Origin: Agelaius tricolor
Taxonomy: Eukaryota > Chordata > Aves > Passeriformes > Icteridae
NCBI GenBank assembly: GCA_023055355.1
Contig: JALJCS010000039.1
Coordinates: 3,250,001-3,314,000 of the forward strand
Length of the DNA: 64,000 bases
Direction of reading: 5' to 3'
A program made the translations under genes and the position numbers. Of this stretch, positions 34,860 through 44,434 are shown piece after piece; positions within the stretch are counted from its first letter, which is position 1, and the number at the start of each line of letters is the position of its first letter. The notes beneath the pieces were generated by a model. It made no database searches, was not told the DNA's origin, and saw nothing but the letters and a program-made list of their open reading frames with translations.

Positions 34860-36142
34860 TTGGGGCCCTGCAAACAGCACTCTAAAAGGAGCCCTTGGAG
34901 CCCTCCTGGGCCAGTGACTCCCTCTGAGCGGGGCCTCTCAGAGCCGGGAACTCTCCCGTTTGCTGCACTCGGGGATCCTGAACAAGCACAGAGCCTGGGC
35001 CGATCCCCCCACTCCTCCAGGCTCCCACCGGAGCAGGCTGTGGCGCCTTCCCCTCCACGTGAACAAGCGGCGGCGACTCCGCTCCCATGTGAGCAACTAC
35101 TGCTGCCGATCCTTCCCAAAACTGAAGAAAAACAGGTCACCATCCCCAAAGTCAGATCTCCCTTGGCCTATTGAACGAGGCAGCGAATGAGGAGGGCAAC
35201 CACGGGAGACAGTGAGGATGAGGAAGAGAAGCCCCGTTTCTTCCCTTTACAGGAGGTGCCGATGGCTCCTGGAGTTATTGGCTTTGTACACGCCCCGATA
35301 GACACCAGTGATGTGCAAGCGTTCAAGAAAGAGATGGGAAAATTAATGGATGATCCTTTGGGGGTGGCAGAAAGGCTAGATGAATTTCTAGGGACCAGCA
35401 CCTACACCGAGGAGGATCTCCAAGCGATCATGAGATCGGTGTTCAACAATGAGGAGAGGGACATGATCAGACTAGCTGTGATCAAATCCTGGGAAAAGAG
35501 AAACCCCAACAGGGAAAGGGGGATGAGAGATGGCCAAACCAAAAATTGTCCTGGAATGCCCAGACAGAGGAGGGGAGGCAGAAAATGATAATTTTAAGAA
35601 ATATGATAATTCAGGGTATCAGGGAAGTGGTACCCAAGGGACAGAACATGAGGAAGGTACTCAGAGAGTGCCAGGGAAAAGATGAAACTCCCACGGAATG
35701 GTTGGAGAGGCTCCGCAAGGGCTTGAGAATGTATTTGGGCATGGATCCCGATTCTCTGATCAGGACGGTTTTGCTAAAAACTCAGTTTGTAGCAAAATCC
35801 TGGGAGGACATTCGGAAAAAGTTAGAAAAGATACATGGGTGGCAGGAAAAGGGGTTGCAGGAGCTGCTTCAGGAAGCCCAGAAAGTCTACATGAGACGAG
35901 ATGAAGAGAAACAGAAGATCCAAGCTAAGGTATTGGTAGCTGTGGTAAGGGAAGCACAAAAACAGGAGCAGGTCAGAGACACGGCGAAGAAGGTGCTGGC
36001 AAAGAAACAGAACTCTTCCCAAGGAAAAGGATCGAATGATCAGAAGAGAGATTTCGAGTGCTATTACTGCAAGCAAAAGGGACACATCTGAAGGAATTGT
36101 CCCAACAAAGCCAAGGACCACGCAATGTTTCAAGAAGTTTAG
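34860..36142 (+). pseudogene. E2 gag (proline-rich, capsid, nucleocapsid)
   Basis: A proline-rich stretch (34930-35150) precedes a capsid-like region (KKEMGKLMDDPLGVAERL near 35325). A frame change near 35550 leads to the major-homology-like segment GKDETPTEWLERLRK and the charged helix ending in the nucleocapsid. The CCHC knuckle starts CYYCKQKGH and is cut by TGA at 36089-36091 before its last cysteine. The gag terminator TAG at 36140-36142 is followed by GGG TGT CAG GGG, in frame with protease, as in gammaretroviral read-through. Confidence 0.78.
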
Positions 36143-36420
36143 GGGTGTCAGGGGCTTTTCAGTTTGGGGTCCGGAACACCGAGGGAGCCCTTGATAAAAT
36201 TAAAAGTAGGACCCCAGAGGCAGGAGATGTGGTTTATGGTAGACTTGGGGGCGGAACGGACAGCGGTGCAGCAGCTGCCACAAGGGTGCTCTCTGAGTGA
36301 TGACTCACTGATGGTAATCGGGGCAAAAGGGAACCCTTTGAGGTTCTGATCATAAAAGATGTAGAAATAGAAACAGAAAACAAAAGACGTACAGGACATA
36401 TATTAATGATATGGGATGTG
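36143..36420 (+). pseudogene. E2 protease
   Basis: It follows gag in frame. The active-site segment reads WFMVDLGAER: the aspartate is kept, but DTG has become DLG. A stop after NPLRF (about 36347) and a frame change precede the C-terminal LLGRDMM-like motif near 36430 (NLLGRD). It would process Gag and Gag-Pol; it cannot act as written. Confidence 0.7.
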
Positions 36421-37520
36421 GATTTTAATTTACTGGGGCGGGACATGATGGTAGCCCTAGAAATCGGCTTGGCAGTGGAGAATTCCCGTCTCAGGGTGAG
36501 AATGTATAAACTCACCGTTCAGGAAGAAGAGAAAATAGACCTGAAGGTGTGGTATGTCAAAGGGGAAGCTGGGAGGTTGGACATAGAGCAGATTTGTGTC
36601 GAAATTGGGAGACCAGAAGACCCTATACGGGTCAAACAATATACGGGTCAAACAATATCCCACCGCCATGGAGGGGAGAAAGGGATTGAAACCAGTGATT
36701 GACGAGTTGATAAAGAAAGGAACGTTGGAGCCATGCATGTCTCGGCACAACAGCCCAATTTTGGCTGTGGAAAAGACAGATGGGAGCATTAGGCTGGTGC
36801 AAAAATTAAGGGCTGTGAATCAGAGCACTAAGACTTTGTTCCCCATGGTCTCAAATCCTTACACTTTGTTGAATAACATTTCTCCTGAGGACACGTGGTA
36901 CAGCATGATTGACTTGAAGGATGCTTTTTGGACCTGTCCTTTAGCAGAGGGCAGCAGAGATTATTTTGCATTTCAGTGGGAAGACCCAGAGACGAAGAGA
37001 AAGCAGCAGCTCAGGTGGACATCGTTGCCTCAGGGGTTTGTGGATTCCCTGAATTTATTCAGGCATGCACTTGAGCAGGTGTTGAGTCATTTTGTACCAA
37101 CAGAGGGGACAAAATTGCTACAATATGTAGACCATTTGTTGGTTGCAGGCCCAAGGGAGGAGGTTGTAAGGGTGAGCACCATTGAGCTTTGGAACTTTTT
37201 AGGGGAAAAGGGGTTGAAGGTGTCAAAGTCGAAGTTGCAGTTCACAGAGCCCGAGGTCAGGTACTTGGGACATTGGTTAACCAGGGGAAAAAAGAAATTG
37301 GATCCAGAGAGGGTGGCAGGGATTATTGCCTTACCACCCTTGCAAACAAAAAGGGAGGTCAGACAGCTTTTGGGGTTGTTGGGATATTGCCAGCAGTGGA
37401 TTGAAGGGTACAGCGAAAAGGTGAAGTTTCTATAGGAGAAACTCACCACAGACCGAATCAAATGGGCGGAGAAAGACAAAGAAGAATTCAGGGGAGTCAA
37501 GGAAGCACTCACAGCAGCAC
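36421..37520 (+). pseudogene. E2 reverse transcriptase
   Basis: Fingers and palm are recognisable: NSPILAVEKTDG, YSMIDLKDAFW, LPQGF and the polymerase box at about 37120-37140. The box reads YVDH in place of YVDD, so the second catalytic aspartate is lost. A near-perfect 16-base duplication (TACGGGTCAAACAATA) at about 36625-36655 shifts the frame before the fingers. A TAG at about 37433-37435 interrupts the connection. The enzyme is dead as it stands. Confidence 0.8.
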
Positions 37521-38500
37521 CAGTGCTGAGCCTCCCTGATGTGAAGAAACCCTTTCAGTTGTTTGTGGACGTGAGCAGTCACACAGCACATGGGGTGCAG
37601 ACACAGGACTGGGCAGGGTCAGGAAACCGGTGGGTTACTTGTGAGTCTTTTGGATCCGGTCAGCAGGGCTGGCCCACCTGCGTGCGGGCGATTGTCGCTG
37701 TAGCATTGCTGGTGGAGGAAGCCAAGAAGGCAACCTCCAGCGCACCGTTGGTAGCATTTGCACCGCACAACGTGCGGGACATACTACAGCAGAAGGCAGA
37801 AAAATGGCTCACTGATGCTAGATGGCTGAAGGATGAGGCCATTTTGATTCACTCGCAGGATTTGGAATTGAGAACAACGAACGCACAGAACCCTGCACAG
37901 TTTTTGTTTGGGGAAGCTTCAGAGGAGCTTGTTCATGATTGCATGGAGGTGGTTGAATTACAAACAAAGATCAGAGAGGATTTAGAAGAGGAAGAGTTGG
38001 ATGAAGGAGAGAAGTGGTTTGTGGATGGATCAAGCAGGGTAGTTGATGGGAAAAGGAAATCAGGATACGCAGTTGTGGATGGACAGACGGGAAAAGTGAT
38101 TAAAGCAGGTGCCCTGAGTGCGAGTTGGTCAGCACAGGCATGCGAACTGTATGCAGTTCTGAGAGTCTTGAAGGGACTGAAATGGAGAAAGGGAACAATT
38201 TTTACAGATTCTAGGTATGCCTTTGGAGTGGTTCAGACTTTTGGGAAAATCTGGGAGGAAAGGGGGCTGATCAACACAAGGGGGAAGGGACTGATGCAAG
38301 GAGAATTGACCCGGCAAATCTTGGAAGTTCTAAGGGGGCCAGAGGAAATTGTGGTGCTCCATGTAAAGGGACACCAGGCAGGGATTCAGTTCTGAACCAG
38401 AAGAAACAATTTGGCGGACCAGGAAGCCAAGACCGTGGCACTGATGACGGTGAATACCTCGGAGATCAAAGGGACTGAGGTCCCAGATGATCCTCCACAG
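37521..38500 (+). pseudogene. E2 RNase H and linker
   Basis: The frame 37523-38395 is open for 290 residues. It holds the connection region and an RNase H with WFVDGSSR (Asp), AQACELYAVL (Glu), TIFTDSRYAFG (Asp) and HVKGHQ. A TGA at 38393-38395 then interrupts the frame before ADQEAK. The catalytic residues are intact, unlike in the reverse transcriptase. Confidence 0.78.
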
Positions 38501-39649
38501 CCTTCTCAAGAGGAGATTGAATGTTATGAAAAGATTGGAGGAAAATTGAAAGAAGGTAACTGGAGATTACCTGATGGGAGAGAACCAGTTTCTAAAGGTT
38601 TTACCAGGAGGATTTGTGGAAACTGCACCAGCGAACACACTGGGGGGCACAGGCCCTGGCAGAGCAATTTTTGAAATTTTTCGTGTGCAAGGGAATTTAC
38701 GAATTGGCCAAACAAGAGGTACAAGGATGCCTGAATTGCCAGAAAGTTAACAAGACAAGGGCAAAACAGGCCAGCCTGGAGAATCGCCCCGTAGCGTACC
38801 GACCATTTGAAAGAATTCAAGTTGGTTTCACAGAATTGCCAAAAGTGGGGAGATTCAAATTTGTGCTTGTGATCGTGGACAAATTGACCCATTGGGTGGA
38901 GGCTTTTCCTAGCCCATGGGCAAGGGCTCAGACAGTGTCCAGAAAATTACTAGAGGAAATTGTACCCCAATATGGGGTGGTGAATTGCATTGATTCAGAC
39001 CAAGGAACACATTTTACATCAAAGATTATTAAGTAGATGGCTGATGTGCTAGGCATTCGGTGGGAATACCACACTCTGTGGCATCCCCAGAGTTCAGGAG
39101 AAGTGGAAAGGATGAACCCGACCTGGAAAGTGCAGTTGTCTAAATTAATTTTAGAAACTCGGATGTCTTGGTTGAAATGCCTGCCTCTAGCATTGCTTAA
39201 TATCAGGATGATGCCTCATTCAGAGACGGGACTCTCACAGTTTGAAATGCTGTATGGGATGCCATATAGACATGGGATGCCGGTGGGACACCCAAGGCTT
39301 GAGGACTGTCAGATTTCAACCATATTTGGTTACAATCAACAAAAATTTGCAAGAACTCAGGAAACAAGGGATAATATCTCAGAGTGCTTCTCTGGGATTC
39401 ACTATCCACAAAATCCAGCCGGGTGACAGAGTGCTTGTGAAAGTGTGGAAAGATGTACCCCTCTCCCCTCACTGGGAAGGCCCCTTTCTTGTGCTCCTGA
39501 CAACAGACACAGCCATTCGGATGGCGGAGAAAGGCTGGACGCACGCATCTAGGGTGAAGAAAGTCGAACATCAGGAGGAAGGGCCCGAGTGGAAGGCCAC
39601 TTCTTCCCCAGGCGACTTGAAACTCAGACTCCAACATCCTTGTAAATGA
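38501..39649 (+). pseudogene. E2 integrase
   Basis: The N-terminal zinc motif is split by a frame change near 38620-38670 (H side THWGAQ, C side CLNCQ). In the core, the first catalytic aspartate is lost: the segment reads IQVGFTEL, where E3 has QIDFTEL. DSDQGTHF and SGEVERM keep the other two acidic residues. A TAG at 39034-39036 interrupts the core. The C-terminal GPF-type module (HWEGPFLVLLTT, GWTHASRVKK) ends at TGA 39647-39649. That module is typical of gammaretroviral integrases. Confidence 0.8.
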
Positions 39650-39992
39650 CCAACAGTGATCGGATAGGTTGTAGACTGACTGTGTATGCTATCCATTTGT
39701 ACATTTCAAATGTGAATACTGTCAGGGGGTGTTTGTTGTACACTGTAGAAGGGGACAGAGGCCAAAGGGGTTGTGCACTCAGTGTCTGGAGGAGGAGCTT
39801 GAGCTGCCTGACCAAATCCTAACCCTAGCCACAAATCTAGGAATCATTGAATTAGATTCACAGGAGTGGTTTCAGATTTTTCAGAACGGCGTGCGTGGAA
39901 AGCTTAGATCAAAGGCAGAGATTCTGGATGTGGAGTGCCGGAAATCAATCAAGGTACCGTGCAGCTCAGATGCCGTCAAGGTTTCACAGTGA
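39646..39992 (+). pseudogene. E2 Cys-rich small ORF between pol and env, frame-broken
   Basis: An ATG at 39646-39648 overlaps the pol stop as ATGA and opens MTNSDRIGCRLTVYAI, which resembles the start of the E3 ORF at 59532 (MTELGDRELYRLRLLV). In another frame, from about 39681, a cysteine cluster runs C-X-C, CEYC, HC and CTQC, followed by an acidic helix (EEELELPDQ) to a stop at 39992. I read this as one small gene broken by a frameshift. The cysteine pairs suggest a zinc-binding fold. No function can be assigned from family knowledge. Confidence 0.5.
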
Positions 39993-40017
39993 GGCGCCTT
40001 TAAAAGGAGGCATGCGG

Positions 40018-42257
40018 CTAGGTCAGAAAATGTGTTCCCTGAAGAATACTCCTGCTGCTGCGAAGATTGTCTTCCCCACCGCTGGTGGCACCCCAGGGGG
40101 AGGAGGCAAAGGCAGAGGAGTACGCCTGGTGGGAATCCTGATTGGCCTGAGCCTGGCCATGTGCAGGACGCAGTCTGCACATTGAGGTCCCGATGAGAGG
40201 CGGAAACGAGAGCTCTGCAGATGAGTGCGGAAGTTGCACTCAAGTGGTCCCAGTTGTGCAAGGGGATGGGAAACCCTCAGCATACCAAGCCCTGGAAGAA
40301 TGCATCAAGGAGCCTGGCAGGTACTCTTGGGTGAATGGCACAAGGGTCAAATTATGTAAATTGGACAAGGAGATTTAGTGTATCAATTCTGAGGCAGGGT
40401 CAAGGAACGGGCAGTCAGATGAGCACAAGCATCAGATACAGAAACGGAGTGCAGAAATAATGTCAATCCCCATTTGTAACCAATGCAATCGAACCACGTG
40501 GGTTGGGGGAAAAACTGAATCGATCTTTGTCGCATATCCCCATGTGAACCCATTGTGTTATGACAATGCGAGGCTGGGGATATGCACGATGAACGGGAAA
40601 ATGTATTGGATGGGAAGAATTGTTAAATTTGATAGCAAGTTTACCTTAAGCGGAGAACCAATCATATTGGATTTGGCACAGGTGAATGATGATAGGGTGT
40701 GCCTGAAATATGACCAGGTTGTCTGTTTCATGAAAAATAAAGATGGTGAGCATCCTGAGGGAACAATGAGAGAGATCACTCAGGAATTGAAGAGAAGGGA
40801 GTCAGAACTGAGGAAGAAACGAATTGAACAAGAGAGATTAAAAACTCTGGAAGAACAGTATGAATTACTTGAGAAAAAAATGCTGATGGGGAATTGCTTT
40901 CCCCGGACAGAAATCGATTGATTTGATGCAAGAAATTGCAACTGAACTGGGATTGTCAAATTGCTGGATTTGTGAGGGGCTGAAGTCAGCAGAGAAATGG
41001 CCATGAAAAGGGGAAGGTTTGGCTCCGGAACAGCTTCTGAAATGGGACAATCCAAAAGTCTCAAAGTTGGCACAGAGGCCTGAGGGGTAGATTTTGGACC
41101 AGAGGGTAATTGGAACTATTTGCATCAGTCGGGAAGGAATATACTGAGATGGTGGGATACACTCCGTGTGTAACTACCCTGACAGTAAATTCAAACAACA
41201 AGGGCAAGGTCTGGCAACCAGAACCCCTACGGGGTACTGGAGCCGGAAGAATGAGACCAATTGTGAATGGAACAAAAGGATAGGACTGTGCTGAGTCAAA
41301 AATCCTGGAGCCAACCCTTTCCAATCCTTGGAGGGCCTGAGGGAATACTGGGGAGACCCAGGGAGGACGAATATCAGATGGAAAGCCCCAGATGGAATTG
41401 ATTGAATTTGCGGGAAAAAGGCATACAGTGAGTTACCCCTGAGGTGGAAAGGATCATGCTCTCTGGGCATGATCCGGCCAGTCTTCTTTACTCTCCCTCG
41501 AATGAAAAGTAACCTACTAGGGGCTCCTCTGTATGAGACCCTGAGGAGGGAGAGGAGAAGCTTGAAAAAGATGATACCTGTAATAAGTGGTAAACAAACC
41601 TGGGGGGAGGAAGAGTGGCCGGCTGCAAGAATAATTGATTATTATGGACCGAGCACGTGGGCTCAAGATGGAAGCTGCGGGTATAGGACTCTGATTTACC
41701 TACTTAGCTGGCTGATTCGGCTGCAGGCAGTGGTGGAAATTGTATCAAATCACACCTTTGAGGCCCTGGATTTACTTAGTCATCAGCACACCCAGGTATG
41801 GGCATTTGTGTACCAAAATCGAATAGCTTTAGACTATTTGCTGGCCGAAGAAGGGGGAGTGTGTGGAAAGTTCAATGAATCAGAATGCTGTATTGAGATT
41901 GACAGTTATGGGGAGACCATAAGAGGATTGGCAGCCGAAATCAAGAAAGTGTCCCATGTCCCTGTTCAAATATGGAATTCAGTTTTGCAATCTTCATGGT
42001 GGGACAAATTGTTTGATGGGGCCTGGTGGAATAAAATGATGTTCTTCGTGCTGTGTTCAGTAGCCGGAACCCTATTCCTGCCATGTGTAATTCCTTGTTT
42101 TATTAGACTGATCCACTCCGTCGTACAGGGGATGCAGATAGCAATAGTGCCCGTGGACCCGGAGTTGGCTTCCGGAAGCAACACACCTAAGATCATGAGC
42201 CTGGGAGAAAAGAAGTATGCCAGCAATGCTGCCAAACAAAGTATTGGCAAAATTTAA
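40018..42257 (+). pseudogene. E2 envelope with gammaretroviral-type transmembrane subunit
   Basis: A leader near 40018-40185 includes a hydrophobic stretch (VGILIGLSLAM) that could be a signal peptide, then a stop. Surface-subunit pieces lie at 40193-40378 and 40460-40921, with cysteines and N-glycosylation sites. Stops and frame changes lie between 40921 and 41469. The open part 41469-42257 carries a heptad helix, QNRIALDYLLAEEGG and then C-X7-CC (CGKFNESECC), close to the C-X6-CC motif of gamma-type transmembrane subunits. A Trp-rich juxtamembrane segment and a hydrophobic anchor (about 42030-42110) follow, then a cytoplasmic tail. It is not intact. Confidence 0.75.
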
Positions 42258-42440
42258 GAAACAAGCGAAAACGAGTGTAAACAATACTGAGTATCAGGAT
42301 ATTCCACAAGGGGAGTACAGAATAGTTTAATAAAGGTTACTTTCTTTGTGAAAGACCCTTAATGGTGGCAAATAGAAGTAGATATAAAAAGAATTTAGCA
42401 ATTTGGGTTATAAAAGAAGTATGAATTAAATTAGTGATAT

Positions 42441-42453
42441 AAAAGGGGAGGGA
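42441..42453 (+). promoter_or_regulatory. E2 polypurine tract
   Basis: AAAAGGGGAGGGA lies directly upstream of the 3' LTR start (TGTAAT at 42455). It is the expected primer for plus-strand DNA synthesis in a retrovirus. Confidence 0.85.
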
Positions 42454-42454
42454 T

Positions 42455-43097
42455 TGTAATATATGGAAGGGATAATTCATGCTATTAATGTATGGTAAAA
42501 AATATTATGAAATCCAAAAGCATGTCTTTGACCATCCCAGCTGGGAGCAGCTGTCTATTTAGATTCAACTAGTTCCCGGACACACGTTAAGATAAGGACT
42601 GATGCCTTAATGTAAGGATAGAAGCATCCAGGGCGGTGATCACCGGTTTCCCGAGTCCTCAGGAGCCACCCAAGAGCGATTATCGCCTTGCCAATTGCAT
42701 CTATCAGGAAAGTCAGCAGCGCCAAACTGATACATCTGCATACACGGCTTCCCCAGAGCCGATTGACACCAATGGCACACCTGGACCCGGCTTTTGTCCA
42801 CTCTGCACATGGAAAGAAACAGCGATGTGTGTGAAGAGTTACAAAGGAAATTTGGTCATCTTTGCCTCGGGCACAATGAACTGTATAAAACCTCACTGCA
42901 AGAAGCAGCGTGCGTGAATGGGGGAGACTCTGACACTCGAGGGGTCAGGTCCAGGTTCACCCAGCGCCAAACTCGGGCTCAACACTGTCTCTTTGGCTGT
43001 GGTGGTTTCGAATATTGGAATTCGGTCTTGCAGACAAATTAATAAATCTTTGCTAAATTTTTGATAATTTTGGCTCACGATTTGATCATTTATAACA
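42455..43097 (+). repeat. E2 3' LTR
   Basis: This 643-base LTR begins TGTAATATATGG and ends TATAACA. TATAAAA at 42884-42890 and AATAAA at 43041-43046 mark U3/R and the polyadenylation site. Beyond the LTR, sequence homologous to the MROH 5' flank starts within about 40 bases. No matching 5' LTR was found in the window. Confidence 0.82.
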
Positions 43098-43139
43098 ATG
43101 GGAAGCAAAATTCCAACTCTTCACCCTCTCAGGCCATCC

Positions 43140-44434
43140 CAATGAATTTGGGAAGTTTGCAACTTTTTGGAACTACTTGAGTTGATCAATGGGAAGTAAA
43201 GCGTTTCTGAATTGAGGAATCTTAAACCCCTGATTCTTCTGTGCCTTCAGTAAGATGTTTTTGTGCTGAAGGAAATTACTTCAATGAGAAAATAATTTCA
43301 GCAGGGAGTGAGACCTTCTGGCAGAGACCAAGTGTTGCCAGCAGTTGCTCCAGGTGCTGTTGCCAACAGCCCCTGCAGGAAGGAGCACAGCCCCCAATGC
43401 ACGTGGGCTTTGGCTCCCTGTGGCACAGAAGCCCCCGGGGGCACAGGTCTCTGGGGCAGGAGACGGGCACCAGGGCTGCCAGGGCTCGGGGGGTGGCAGC
43501 TCTGCTTGGGCAGGGACTCTGCCACACCTGCTGATGTCAGCGCCCCCTGGGCCCCAGGGGTCAGAGCAGCATTCATGCCCTGGCCCACACGTTCCCTGTC
43601 CATGTCATACCTGCGGGTTTAGGATGGCCACCAGCTGGGACGTGTCCCAAGGAGGCCGTGCCAGCTTCTCTGGAAGGTCCTGTGCCCTTCACGGCGTCAG
43701 CAGCCCTGGGGGCTCCTTCTGCTGCCCTGAGGCCGCAGAGCCGGGCAGCATTTGCTGATGCTCTGAGCCCTTCCTAAAGATCCTGTGCGGGCTGCCTTAG
43801 ACACCTGCTGCCAGGGATTCCTTCCAAGCTGGGCCACTTGGGCTGGGCTGGGGGCAGCCCCAGGGCAGGCGGCAGTGTGTGCAAGGGCCCTGTGTGGCAC
43901 GCTGCAGCATGGTCACCGTGCCATGGAACGGAACCCGGTGACCAAGGCCCCTTAGTGACACGTGGGAAATAGAAGCTTGCCCGGCTGCTGGGAGCACGCA
44001 ACGGGGCACAACGGGACAGAGGGGTGCCGTGAGGAGCCCTCGCACAGCGCACTCGTTCCTGTCTGGCCCGCAGCCTTTGCGAAGCCTTATTCCTGCAGCT
44101 GAGCTCAAGGCCAGGCCACAGGACTTGGTGACGTGTGGCCTTGCCGAGACTTCTCTTCTGCAGGTGCTCTCGAGGGCAGAGCGTGGGACTTGGTGCCCCA
44201 GAGGCATCTCCCATCCCTGCCACCAGTGCCCTCGAGGCCCGACCACAATCGTTGACAGGAGTCTCCTGTCCTTGTGGCAGGAGCCCTGGAGACCAGAGTG
44301 CAGGACTTGCTGTCCTGTAGCCTTGCCCAGGCTTCTGTCTTGAAGGTGCCTTCCAGGCACAACTGCAGGACTTGCTGACTCGGAGCTTTTCCGAGGCATC
44401 TCTCCTGCAAGTAGCCACAAATCCAGGCACTAAC
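43140..44434 (+). promoter_or_regulatory. Shared 5' flank of MROH copy 3
   Basis: It is collinear with 11060-12312 upstream of copy 2 and, in reverse, with 2974-3700 upstream of copy 1. It includes the same short tandem units (CTTTTCCGAGGCATCTC core) close to the coding start. A promoter or 5' untranslated exon is likely, but its position is not visible. Confidence 0.4.

Larger units (their letters stand above)
34860..43097 (+). mobile_element. E2: gammaretrovirus-like ERV, gag to 3' LTR
   Basis: The order is gag (about 34860-36142), protease, reverse transcriptase, RNase H, integrase (to 39649), a Cys-rich small ORF (about 39646-39992), env (about 40018-42257), polypurine tract (42441-42453) and 3' LTR (42455-43097). 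The matrix part of gag and a matching 5' LTR are missing; minisatellites lie where they should be. Every gene has stops or frameshifts. Gag-pol resembles E3, while the env transmembrane part does not. The 3' LTR abuts the shared 5' flank of MROH copy 3. Confidence 0.85.
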
